Assembly: GCA_012514595.1 (NCBI GenBank)
Contig: JAAYZZ010000144.1
Coordinates: 1-6,046, forward strand
Source: Elusimicrobiota bacterium
GTDB taxonomy: Bacteria; Omnitrophota; Gorgyraeia; Zapsychrales; Fredricksoniimonadaceae
Length of the DNA: 6,046 bases
Direction: 5' to 3'
The notes beneath the pieces are model-generated. The model made no database searches. It saw only the letters and a list, made by a program, of their open reading frames with translations, and was not told the origin of the DNA. Below are positions 1 to 5,857 of this stretch, one piece after another. The number at the start of each line of letters is the position of its first letter. The stretch's first letter is position 1. A program made the position numbers and the translations under genes.

Positions 1-810
1 AAGATCGCGCACCTGCATGTCAATGAGCTCCTTGACCACCTGATAGCGGAACATCGCCTCGCCGGAACCGGACGGGGCCTTGCGGATGCGGGAGACCGCG
101 CGCTGCCAGAGCGCGCTGGACGCGAGATCCTCGGGACCGATGCATCCAGAGGCGATCCCATCGTCAATATCGTGATTGAGATACGCCAAGGAATCCGCCT
201 TGTCGACCACCCGCCCCTCGAGAGAACAGGGCCGCGACATCTTGCGCGCGAACTCCTTGTCCTCATCCCCGGCCATGCGCCCCACCCGGTCGAACAGGGT
301 CTCGTGCTTGAGGATCCCGACGAGGACCTCGGTGGTCAGGTTCAGTCCGTCAAAGTCCGGATACCGTTTCTCCAGACGGGAAACAATGTCAAAACTGCGC
401 TGGTTGTGATTAAAGGCCAGGCCCGCCTCCTTCAGGCGCAGGTCCAATGCCTGTTCCCCGGCGTGACCAAAAGGCGGATGCCCCAGGTCATGGGCGAGGG
501 CGATCGCCTCGATCAGATCCTCGTTGAGCTGAAGGTTCCGCCCCAGGGTACGCGCCAGCTGCGCCACCTCGATCGTATGCGTGAGCCGCGTGCGGTAATA
601 ATCCCCCTCGAAGATCGCAAAGACCTGGGTCTTGTATTCAAGCTTCCGGAAGGCCTCGCAGTGCACGACACGGTCCCGGTCGCGCTGAAAACAGGTGCGG
701 CTGGGATGCTCCCCCTCGGCGTAGTGCCGGCCCCACGAGGCGCGGCTCTTCATCGCGAAGGGCGCGAGCATCATGTCCTCGAACTGTTCAATGTCCTCTC
801 TTTTTCGCAT
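1..810 (-). CDS. dgt: dGTPase-like HD-domain deoxynucleoside triphosphohydrolase, N-terminal 270 residues (partial)
   Basis: Predicted to hydrolyse dNTPs to deoxynucleoside and triphosphate in the cytosol, the reaction of the dGTPase family. The reading frame stays open to the left edge, so the C-terminus is missing; relatives usually have about 330-380 residues. It opens MRKREDIEQF, then LLAPYAMKS-like (residues 15-22), the usual start of this subfamily. The HD metal site is complete: His78 in RTRLTHT, His107-Asp108 in ALAHDLGHPPFGH, and Asp206 in the KADSLAYLNHD segment. His111 and His116 match other conserved positions. The ATG at 810 has AAGG seven nt upstream and matches the family N-terminus. 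It overlaps the end of the HIT gene by 23 nt, so it is probably translated from the same message. Family assignment is firm. Substrate preference (dGTP or several dNTPs) cannot be read from sequence. Confidence 0.93.
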   Translation of the reverse strand, partial: MRKREDIEQFEDMMLAPFAMKSRASWGRHYAEGEHPSRTCFQRDRDRVVHCEAFRKLEYKTQVFAIFEGDYYRTRLTHTIEVAQLARTLGRNLQLNEDLIEAIALAHDLGHPPFGHAGEQALDLRLKEAGLAFNHNQRSFDIVSRLEKRYPDFDGLNLTTEVLVGILKHETLFDRVGRMAGDEDKEFARKMSRPCSLEGRVVDKADSLAYLNHDIDDGIASGCIGPEDLASSALWQRAVSRIRKAPSGSGEAMFRYQVVKELIDMQVRDL

Positions 811-1288
811 CCATCAGCCTTTTGTAGACCGTCCGCAGGGACACGGGCATCACCTTGGTCCCGAAGAGCGCGGGCATGAAATTGACATCTCCCCGCCAGC
901 GCGGGACCACATGAAAATGTAGGTGGTCCGGGATCCCTGCGCCGGCCATCGCCCCGATGTTGGCCCCGACGTTGAAGGCGTCCGGCTTCAGGGCCCTTGA
1001 AAGAAGCGCCTTTGTGGCCAAAAGAAGGTCCATCAGGTCCTGCCTCTCCGACGGAGATAGATCGGAAAGGTCCGCCACATGCCGCTGCGGGATGACGAGG
1101 GTATGGCCGCCGTTAAAGGGATAAATATTGAGCACCGAAAAAGAATGCGCGCTTCGAAAGAAAATGAAGTGCCTGGCATCCTGCTTCTTTTTCAGGATCG
1201 AACAGAAGACACAAGGCTTCTTCCGCTTCGAGGAACAGCTCGATTCGTTCACATATTGTTCGCGCCACGGCGCCCAAAGAAGGTCCAT
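788..1288 (-). CDS. HIT-family nucleotide hydrolase/transferase (Ap4A phosphorylase/hydrolase-like)
   Basis: 166 residues, full length for a bacterial HIT protein. The histidine triad is HLHFHVV at residues 122-128; by analogy with Fhit the middle His124 is the nucleophile. A Cys26-x2-Cys29 pair (PCVFC) is the usual N-terminal zinc ligand pair of this branch. The opening DLLWAPWREQY and the GIPDHLHFH...RWRGDVNFMP context resemble the group annotated as Ap4A phosphorylase-like. Such proteins cleave dinucleoside polyphosphates or nucleoside phosphoramidates; the in vivo substrate here is inferred, not shown. The ATG at 1288 overlaps the TAA of the phosphoesterase by one base (TAATG) and has a good GAGGA seven nt upstream, so both coupling and independent initiation are possible. 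Its 3' end overlaps dgt by 23 nt. Confidence 0.92.
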   Translation of the reverse strand: MDLLWAPWREQYVNESSCSSKRKKPCVFCSILKKKQDARHFIFFRSAHSFSVLNIYPFNGGHTLVIPQRHVADLSDLSPSERQDLMDLLLATKALLSRALKPDAFNVGANIGAMAGAGIPDHLHFHVVPRWRGDVNFMPALFGTKVMPVSLRTVYKRLMDAKKRGH

Positions 1289-1770
1289 TACTTGATCCTC
1301 ACGATCTCTGCCTTGATCTTTCCGTTCTTGATCTCAACAACCCCGTAACTGCGGCAAGGCGCCCGCAGCGTATCTGTCGCGCTCCCCGGATTAAGATACA
1401 ACACCCCGTCGATCATGGTCCGGAGAGGCTCATGCGAATGCCCGTAGATCACCATATCCACTTTCTCGCCCTGGAAACGTTCCCGGACCTTCTCGAGGAC
1501 CATCCCGCCTCCGCCCTCGCCGTGAATGAGCCCGATCATCCGGCCCTCACACTCAAACACCGCCTGCCGGGGCAGGAGTTTGCGCAGGTCCATCCCGTCC
1601 ATATTGCCATAGACCGCCTTGACCGGTTTTCCCGAGGCCTTCAGGGCCTCGAGGACCGACAGGTCACAGAAATCCCCGACGTGAACAATAAGGTCCGCCC
1701 CCGCGATGGCCGCCGCGACCTCGGGAGGAAGCGCCTGCGAATGGGTATCGGAAAGGGCGATGATCCTCAT
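1288..1770 (-). CDS. YfcE/MJ0936-type metallophosphoesterase
   Basis: 160 residues, the normal size of this small calcineurin-like phosphodiesterase family. The two-metal site is complete: Asp8 and His10 (LSDTH), Asp33 (HVGDF), Asn56 in GNMD, His83 (LIHGEG), and His111/His113 in YGHSH. The segment LYLNPGS (125-130) is also typical. Relatives hydrolyse phosphodiesters such as bis-p-nitrophenyl phosphate in vitro, but physiological substrates are mostly unknown, so no specific role is claimed. The ATG at 1770 overlaps the ATPase stop in an ATGA junction. No clear Shine-Dalgarno precedes it, so translation probably depends on coupling to the ATPase gene. Its stop codon overlaps the HIT start by one base. 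Confidence 0.92.
   Translation of the reverse strand: MRIIALSDTHSQALPPEVAAAIAGADLIVHVGDFCDLSVLEALKASGKPVKAVYGNMDGMDLRKLLPRQAVFECEGRMIGLIHGEGGGGMVLEKVRERFQGEKVDMVIYGHSHEPLRTMIDGVLYLNPGSATDTLRAPCRSYGVVEIKNGKIKAEIVRIK
1296..1300 (-). promoter_or_regulatory. Shine-Dalgarno of the HIT gene
   Basis: GAGGA on the minus strand, seven nt before the ATG at 1288. It lies inside the last codons of the phosphoesterase gene and is the clearest ribosome binding site in the overlapping part of the operon. It supports the start used for the HIT protein. Confidence 0.6.
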
Positions 1771-3389
1771 GGCACGATATAAGGTTTGTCAAAAAGGTTC
1801 ATGAGCGCATTGATCTCCGGCTCGTTCCAGATCCACATCCGCTCCTCGAGGGCCCGCAGCCGCGCGGCCTCATCAAGCTCCGACAAGGACACGATCACGC
1901 ACCGCTTGGGTCTGTCGGGCATGGTCCGGACCTCCTCCACGATCGCCCCGATGTCGCTCTCGATCATGGGGTCCTTCCTGAGGACCAGGAGCCACTTGCC
2001 TTCACTGGTCTGCGCCTCCAGGGCATCGACGGCCCCGCCACTCCTCTGACGGATCTTGACGGCGCGGATCTCCTCAAAGCGCGGCAGTTCGTACCGCCGC
2101 CCCTGCAGCCGCAGTTGCTCCCGGTCGAAACAGGACAACAGCTCCGTGACCCTCGTCGGAAGGTCCCGACGGGATGTCGCGTGGAACGCGCTGATGGCGC
2201 GCCCCACCTCCTCCTTGAACTCCTTCTTGAGGCGCCCGGGCTCCAGCTCGATCGTCTCCAGTCTTTTCTGGAAGACATACTTGATCCAGTAGCGGAACAA
2301 TTTGTCCTTGACGTGGAAATGGGTCCCGTTGCGCTCGACGACATCCTCGTCCACGAGCATGGCGAGCTTGTGGATCACCGGGGTCTTCTTGGCCCCCAGT
2401 TTCGTCACCATGTCGTTCACGCGGTGATGCCCTCCGGCCAGCGCCATGAGGATATCCATGGTCAACCGGTTGGTCCGTCCGGAGCAGAGACGCCCGACGA
2501 TAAGTTCAAAATGACGGCTCAAGGCTCCCCAGCGGTCGAAGAGCATGTTCTCGATCGCCTGTGCCATCAGGGGCGTGTAGATCTCCTGCTGACGGAAGGT
2601 CGCGCTCAGGCTCGTGAGCTCCTGGAGAATGAGATCCAGATAAAGAGGCCGCCCGCCCGTAAAGTCGGACAGGAAATGCCGCAGCTGAAGCCCCACCTTG
2701 ATCCCGCCCATGCGTTTCTCGATGAACTCCTGACTGACCTTGAGATCAAAAGGTTCGACGGGAACCAGCTCGAAGTTCCCGAAAAGAAGCGTGAGGCGCT
2801 CCGAGAGGATCCGGCGGGCCTGCTCCTCGAAGGAGCTCGCGATGATATAAAGGCAGTTCTTCTGGGCCATGATGCGGTCGGCGAGCTTCTTGAAGATATC
2901 CGCCACTCCGTACCCCTCGAGGGCCTGAAATTCATCGAGGATCAGGACACAAAAAAGACCGGTCCCGTTCGTGAACCGGTCCGGAAGGTCCAGAAGACCC
3001 TCGAAAGCCTCGGTGCATTTGCCCTCCTGGACCAGGGCCTGAAGGCGGGCCACTTCCTCGGCCGCGACCGGCAGGACCGGACGGACCGTCGCGATCAGGG
3101 TCTCCAGATCCTCGCTGACCGGCAATCCCTTGGCCTTGGCCACATGATACAGAAGGCTGCGGACCAGCTTCGAGGCGAAATATCTCAGGTCCCGGTTCTC
3201 CAGGTCCAGATAGACGGGAAGGATCCCGGGCTCATCCAGCTCCGCCAGATACTGTTTGAGGAGCGTGCTCTTCCCGACGTGGAGACTGCCCAGGAGCGCC
3301 AGGTTCTGCCGGTATCCCTCCTTGAGGTCCAGCGTGCGCTTGCGCATGAGGGTCAACAAAGGCTGTCGTCCGTAACAATCGCTTCGCAT
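1767..3389 (-). CDS. AAA+ ATPase of the 'archaeal ATPase' (PF01637-like) type with winged helix and degenerate nuclease-like C-terminus
   Basis: 540 residues from the ATG at 3389. Residues about 1-260 form a P-loop domain. Walker A is GSLHVGKS (34-41), Walker B is VLILDEFQ with Asp152-Glu153, a sensor-1-like segment YIIASSF lies near 181-187, and TGGRPLYL (244-251) is the motif seen after the ATPase core in this family. Residues about 295-372 look like a winged helix ending in VKDKLFRYWIKYVF, typical of ATPases that carry a DUF234-type tail. The last 100 residues resemble a PD-(D/E)xK fold: GGAVD (Asp455) is followed by GKWLLVLRK, where the usual E-x-K is replaced by Leu470-x-Lys472. I therefore expect no cleavage activity there. 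Cellular role is unknown; members are often called STAND-like or simply 'ATP-binding protein'. A GTG three bases earlier is possible, but AGGAG spacing favours the ATG. The gene sits between the LysM lipoprotein and the phosphoesterase with stop/start overlaps on both sides. Confidence 0.88.
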   Translation of the reverse strand: MRSDCYGRQPLLTLMRKRTLDLKEGYRQNLALLGSLHVGKSTLLKQYLAELDEPGILPVYLDLENRDLRYFASKLVRSLLYHVAKAKGLPVSEDLETLIATVRPVLPVAAEEVARLQALVQEGKCTEAFEGLLDLPDRFTNGTGLFCVLILDEFQALEGYGVADIFKKLADRIMAQKNCLYIIASSFEEQARRILSERLTLLFGNFELVPVEPFDLKVSQEFIEKRMGGIKVGLQLRHFLSDFTGGRPLYLDLILQELTSLSATFRQQEIYTPLMAQAIENMLFDRWGALSRHFELIVGRLCSGRTNRLTMDILMALAGGHHRVNDMVTKLGAKKTPVIHKLAMLVDEDVVERNGTHFHVKDKLFRYWIKYVFQKRLETIELEPGRLKKEFKEEVGRAISAFHATSRRDLPTRVTELLSCFDREQLRLQGRRYELPRFEEIRAVKIRQRSGGAVDALEAQTSEGKWLLVLRKDPMIESDIGAIVEEVRTMPDRPKRCVIVSLSELDEAARLRALEERMWIWNEPEINALMNLFDKPYIVP

Positions 3390-4072
3390 CACATCTCCTG
3401 CGGCAGATAGTACAGGGGGTTCTTCGCCGTCTCCCCCTGACGGACCTCGAAATGAAGCGTCCCGGGCCGCGCCCCGCCGGGAAGCTGGGCGATCGCCTCT
3501 CCCCGGACCACATAGTCGCCAAGCTTGACCAAAAGCCGTTCGTTGCGGCCGTAGACCGTGAAGAATCCGTCGGCATGATCGATGACAAGGGTCGGGCCGA
3601 ACGCCGGAAGGTCATCCGCCAGGACCACGCGCCCCTCACGAGAGGATCGGACAGGATCCTGGCCCCGGCCCTCGATATCGATACCGCCCCGGCGGGACGG
3701 GTCGAAATACCCGACGATCCGGCCCCGCAGGGGCCAGAGATAGTCCGCCGCCTTACCGTCGGAAGATACCGGCAGCTGGACGGAGAGCTCCTGTTCCGCG
3801 CCGGGAATAAGAATGAGCTGACCCACCTCGATGGAGGCGGCATTGGGGATGCGGTTCGCATCCACGATTTCCTCGACGAGAACCTTGTAGGTCTTGGCGA
3901 TGCGCCAGAGGGTCTCGCCCTTCTGGACCTTGTGGTAGACGCCCGGGACTGCGGCCGAGGGGCCCTCAAAAAGAGAAGGGCCGCGCGAGGTGGTCGCACA
4001 GCCCGACACGAGGAGAGTCAAAAAAAGGATGATGACGCCAAGCCCTGGAGGACGTCTTGGGAAGAGGGTCAT
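3389..4072 (-). CDS. NlpD-like lipoprotein: LysM domain plus degenerate LytM/M23 domain
   Basis: 227 residues from the ATG at 4072. A lipoprotein signal peptide is plain: basic MTLFPRRPPG, hydrophobic LGVIILFLTLL, and lipobox LVSG|C with the acylated Cys25. A LysM peptidoglycan-binding domain spans about 46-90 (YHKVQKGETLWRIAKTYKV...LILIP) and an M23/LytM domain about 112-222. Two zinc ligands are lost: the His of HxGxD is Arg128 (RGGID, Asp132 kept) and the first His of HxH is Thr205 (TLHFEV, His207 kept). This architecture and ligand loss match amidase activators such as E. coli NlpD, including the closing NPLxYLP motif. I infer a periplasmic, membrane-anchored regulator of N-acetylmuramoyl-L-alanine amidases rather than an endopeptidase. 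An upstream in-frame start at 4108 lies inside the tRNA and would spoil the signal peptide. No Shine-Dalgarno is visible. The stop overlaps the ATPase start. Confidence 0.9.
   Translation of the reverse strand: MTLFPRRPPGLGVIILFLTLLVSGCATTSRGPSLFEGPSAAVPGVYHKVQKGETLWRIAKTYKVLVEEIVDANRIPNAASIEVGQLILIPGAEQELSVQLPVSSDGKAADYLWPLRGRIVGYFDPSRRGGIDIEGRGQDPVRSSREGRVVLADDLPAFGPTLVIDHADGFFTVYGRNERLLVKLGDYVVRGEAIAQLPGGARPGTLHFEVRQGETAKNPLYYLPQEM
3395..3399 (-). promoter_or_regulatory. Shine-Dalgarno that decides the ATPase start
   Basis: AGGAG on the minus strand, within the last codons of the lipoprotein gene. It lies five nt from the ATG at 3389 but only two nt from the alternative GTG at 3392. This favours the ATG and gives a one-base TGATG overlap with the upstream stop codon. 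Confidence 0.6.
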
Positions 4073-4080
4073 GAAAAATA

Positions 4081-4154
4081 TGGAGCGAGAGATGGGAATC
4101 GAACCCACGTAGCCAGCTTGGGAAGCTGGAATTCTGCCACTGAATTACTCTCGC
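4081..4154 (-). tRNA. tRNA-Gly(CCC)
   Basis: 74 nt including an encoded CCA. The acceptor stem GCGAGAG/CTCTCGC is perfect, followed by discriminator U73, usual for bacterial glycine tRNA. The D stem is ATTC/GAAT, the anticodon stem CCAGC/GCTGG encloses loop TTCCCAA with anticodon CCC (reads GGG), and the variable loop is short (CTAC). The T arm is GTGGG, TTCGATT, CCCAT with one G-U pair. It lies 13 nt after the thiE stop and 8 nt before the lipoprotein ATG, on the same strand, so it is probably cut out of the operon transcript. I see no convincing dedicated promoter. Confidence 0.97.
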
Positions 4155-4167
4155 AAAAGGATCTCTG

Positions 4168-4812
4168 TTACTGTTTTTCCGTCGATAATCTGCTCCGGAG
4201 CGCCGCACAGGCGCCTCGGACATCGCCGGCCAGAAGGATGTCGCGGCAGACCGCGACCCTGAAAATACCCAGATTTCCGACGAGCGGGATGTTCTCTTTG
4301 GTGATCCCGCCGATCGCAAAGAGCGGCATGCGTGCGGTCGCCTGGGCCCTCTTTAAAAGCGTGAGGTCCATGGGTCGACGCCCGGGTTTGGTCAGGGTCT
4401 TGAAGACCGATCCGAACCCAATGTAATCCGCGCCGTCCCTTTGGGCCTTGCGGATATGGGCGATCGTCTGGCAAGAGGTCCCGATGATCTTTTGGGGGCC
4501 CAAGATCCGCCGGGCCGCCTGAAGCGGGAAGTCCTCCTGCCCCAGGTGAACGCCATCGGCGTCAGCCGCGATCGCCACATCCAGTCTGTCATTTACAATG
4601 AACGGGATCCGCCCCTTCAACCATCGAACCGCGCGCTGTGTGAAGCGGATCATGTCTTTTGGTGTCCCCAATTTATCACGAAGTTGCACAATGTCAACTC
4701 CGCCGTTGGCGGCCACTTTTAAGATATCAAATAACTCTTTATAAGGGCGGACTTCAGCGTCGAGGATAAGATACAACCGACAGCCGCTCAATCGTTTTCT
4801 TTTCGAGATCAT
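4168..4812 (-). CDS. thiE: thiamine-phosphate synthase
   Basis: Joins HMP pyrophosphate and thiazole phosphate to give thiamine phosphate in the cytosol. It is 214 residues from the ATG at 4812, a normal TIM-barrel ThiE length. Visible family motifs: CRLYLILDAE (11-20, first strand), VQLRDK (42-47), FIVNDR (71-76), DGVHLGQED (86-94), IGTSCQ (110-115), IGFGSVFKTLTK (131-142), FAIGGI (165-170) and the VAVCRDIL phosphate-binding segment (186-193). An in-frame start at 4842 would add ten unrelated residues, and a TTG at 4791 would begin just before the first strand, so the start is uncertain. It overlaps thiD2 by 59 nt in the +1 frame, an arrangement that looks like a split fusion. It is the last thiamine gene here, and tRNA-Gly follows immediately. 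Confidence 0.93.
   Translation of the reverse strand: MISKRKRLSGCRLYLILDAEVRPYKELFDILKVAANGGVDIVQLRDKLGTPKDMIRFTQRAVRWLKGRIPFIVNDRLDVAIAADADGVHLGQEDFPLQAARRILGPQKIIGTSCQTIAHIRKAQRDGADYIGFGSVFKTLTKPGRRPMDLTLLKRAQATARMPLFAIGGITKENIPLVGNLGIFRVAVCRDILLAGDVRGACAALRSRLSTEKQ
4754..4812 (-). other. Out-of-frame overlap joining thiD2 and thiE (possible frameshift of a fused gene)
   Basis: The thiE frame is +1 relative to thiD2. An A-rich stretch on the minus strand (GAAAAGAAAACGATTGAG, about 4805-4788) lies at the crossover. Dropping one A there would make a single continuous protein running from the VYDLEKK end of ThiD2 into RLSGCRLYLI of ThiE, the join expected for known ThiD2-ThiE fusions. Possible explanations are a real two-gene state with coupled translation, ribosomal frameshifting, a mutation, or a sequencing or assembly indel. 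Confidence 0.55.
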
Positions 4813-5185
4813 AGACCTTATAACGCACTTTCTTGAGCGCATCCGCGCTCCCCTTTTTGTTCAGCTTCGCGAACTCTTCCAGAACTCTTAACGATTCTTT
4901 CACGCGCTGGGCGTTGGCGTAGAAGATATCGGCCACGCCCCTGCGCCGGGACTCGCTGGGGATGGTCTTGCGTCCCACATCCCCTGTGATATTGCGCGCA
5001 GACACGATCTCTTTAAGGCCAAAGCCTTTGATCCCGGCCGTGAGCGCATGCCGCACGCCTTTCCATCCGGACGTTAAGTCGCTCTCGTCAAAGAGGAAGC
5101 GGCACATGTCCTCACAGACACGCATCCCCTCCTTGGCGCGGTTGTAGTTGGCGTCGATGATGCGGAGAAGTTTGGATTGATTCAT
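4754..5185 (-). CDS. ThiD2-like protein, putative HMP-phosphate kinase (thiamine synthesis)
   Basis: 143 residues, all-helical in appearance. It matches the domain often fused to the N-terminus of ThiE and described as ThiD2, an alternative kinase turning HMP phosphate into the pyrophosphate used by ThiE. Recognisable blocks: RIIDANYNRAKEGMRVCED (8-26), ARNITGDVGRK (63-73), YANAQRVKESLRVLEEFAK (89-107) and RYKVYDLEKK (121-130). The last ten or so residues (SVVSYPRR) have no counterpart that I recognise and lie where a fusion would pass into ThiE. The ATG at 5185 precedes the family's first helix directly. No good Shine-Dalgarno is seen (CCTTTT before ATG). Adjacency to thiE supports the pathway assignment. 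The enzymatic activity rests on family knowledge only. Confidence 0.85.
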   Translation of the reverse strand: MNQSKLLRIIDANYNRAKEGMRVCEDMCRFLFDESDLTSGWKGVRHALTAGIKGFGLKEIVSARNITGDVGRKTIPSESRRRGVADIFYANAQRVKESLRVLEEFAKLNKKGSADALKKVRYKVYDLEKKTIERLSVVSYPRR

Positions 5186-5196
5186 AAAAGGTTACT

Positions 5197-5329
5197 AAAG
5201 TCTCTAACGTCTCTGAAGTCTAAAAGTCTTGAGAACTTCTATCACCTGCAGGGAGAGGCATCAAAAACACCCCGGGCAGATCTGATCCAGTCCTCCCGTC
5301 TTCCAGACCTCAGCGACCTCAGAGACTTT
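5197..5329. repeat. Imperfect inverted repeat (25-nt arms) built of ~9-nt units in the rfaE2-thiD2 spacer
   Basis: The left arm 5197-5221 and the reverse complement of the right arm 5305-5329 agree at 21 of 25 positions, with 83 nt between them. Weaker complementarity continues inward for about 16 nt. The left arm itself reads as ~9-nt units: AAAGTCTCT, AACGTCTCT, GAAGTCTA, AAAGTCTTG. The right arm touches the TAG stop of rfaE2. It could be a small dispersed repeat (MITE-like) or form an RNA hairpin between the two genes. No terminator-type T tract follows on the minus strand. The 144-nt spacer holds no gene. Confidence 0.6.
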
Positions 5330-5806
5330 CTATCTTGCTCTCTTTATCTTCCTCACGATCTCCGTCGTAGAAAGCCCCTTGATATACTTGAGGAACTCCA
5401 CCTTCTTGACCGCGTCTGCGCCCGCGACCGCCTTCCCCCTCCAGTCCGCCCCCTTGATGAGGATGTCGGGACGAAGATATTCGATCAGCTTCTGCGGGGT
5501 CGACTCGCTGAAGATCACCACAAGATCCACGCATTCGAGCGCGGCCAGGAGTTTGGCGCGCTCCTTCTGCGGGATGATGGGCCGCTCCGCGCCCTTCTCG
5601 AGCGTTCGGACCGATGCGTCGGAATTAAGCCCGATGATGAGAACGCGTTTGGCATCCTTCTTGGCCATCTCAAGATAACTCACATGGCCCGCATGAAGGA
5701 TATCAAAACATCCGTTGGTAAAGGCGATCACCTTGCCCTTGCGACGAAGAGCCGCGATCTTTGTCTTGAGCGCTTCTTTTGAGACAATCTTGTGTGTTGT
5801 TGTCAT
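5330..5806 (-). CDS. rfaE2: D-glycero-beta-D-manno-heptose 1-phosphate adenylyltransferase (RfaE domain II, stand-alone)
   Basis: Transfers AMP from ATP to heptose 1-phosphate, giving the ADP-heptose used for LPS inner core. At 158 residues it equals the C-terminal half of bifunctional HldE, so this is the single-domain form; the kinase half is not in the window. Nucleotidyltransferase motifs: TNGCFDILHAGH with HxGH at His38-His41, GLNSDASV (59-66), RPIIPQKERA (75-84), PDILIKGADW (113-122) and the C-terminal LSTTEIVRKI (145-154), equivalent to the ISTTxxxxKI signature. The ATG at 5806 has AAAAAGGA three nt upstream. It is the first gene of the cluster, preceded by 240 nt without a gene, and 144 nt separate it from thiD2. 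A functional link to thiamine genes is not implied. Confidence 0.92.
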   Translation of the reverse strand: MTTTHKIVSKEALKTKIAALRRKGKVIAFTNGCFDILHAGHVSYLEMAKKDAKRVLIIGLNSDASVRTLEKGAERPIIPQKERAKLLAALECVDLVVIFSESTPQKLIEYLRPDILIKGADWRGKAVAGADAVKKVEFLKYIKGLSTTEIVRKIKRAR

Positions 5807-5809
5807 AGG

Positions 5810-5817
5810 TCCTTTTT
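5810..5817 (-). promoter_or_regulatory. Ribosome binding site of rfaE2
   Basis: AAAAAGGA on the minus strand, ending three nt before the ATG at 5806. The spacing is short, but it is the only purine-rich element near this start and it fixes the 158-residue form. Confidence 0.5.
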
Positions 5818-5819
5818 AA

Positions 5820-5857
5820 CGGGTTGAAGGGGACGCTAGGCGAACCCTACAAACCCG
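5820..5857 (-). promoter_or_regulatory. Hairpin in the likely 5' leader of rfaE2
   Basis: On the minus strand CGGGTTTG pairs with CAACCCG (one bulged T), then a T/T mismatch, then AGGG pairs with CCCT around a loop of about 13 nt. The foot of the stem is three nt from the ribosome binding site. There is no U tract, so it is not an intrinsic terminator. It may shape the leader or be chance; no riboswitch class is recognised. Confidence 0.4.

Noticed and set aside
172..879. Plus-strand open frame of 235 codons
   Set aside because: It is antisense to the dGTPase gene, whose HD motifs and family N-terminus are unmistakable on the minus strand.
2115..3410. Long plus-strand open frame (431 codons) opposite the ATPase
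   Set aside because: It lies exactly antisense to a gene with clear ATPase motifs, has no recognisable domain, and reflects the stop-poor antisense frame of GC-rich codons.
4073..4108. Longer N-terminus for the lipoprotein, starting at 4108
   Set aside because: The start would lie inside the tRNA and put twelve residues before a complete signal peptide. The ATG at 4072 gives a proper lipoprotein leader.
4081..4167. Intrinsic terminator between thiE and the lipoprotein gene
   Set aside because: The only strong structure is the tRNA itself; the following TATTTTTC is short and leads directly into the start codon.
3452..4426. Plus-strand open frame of 324 codons
   Set aside because: It runs antisense through the lipoprotein gene, across the whole tRNA and into thiE, so it cannot be a real gene.
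5197..5231. CRISPR-like array from the repeated AAGTCT words
   Set aside because: Units are only about 9 nt and contiguous, with no spacers and no cas genes nearby.
5186..5329. TPP riboswitch upstream of the thiamine genes
   Set aside because: I looked for the CTGAGA and ACCTGATCTGGATAAT-type conserved blocks on the minus strand. Only scattered partial words (such as CTGGATCAGATCTG) occur, not in the required order.
5177..5782. Plus-strand open frame of 201 codons
   Set aside because: It is antisense to rfaE2 and includes the repeat-rich spacer; no domain is recognisable in it.
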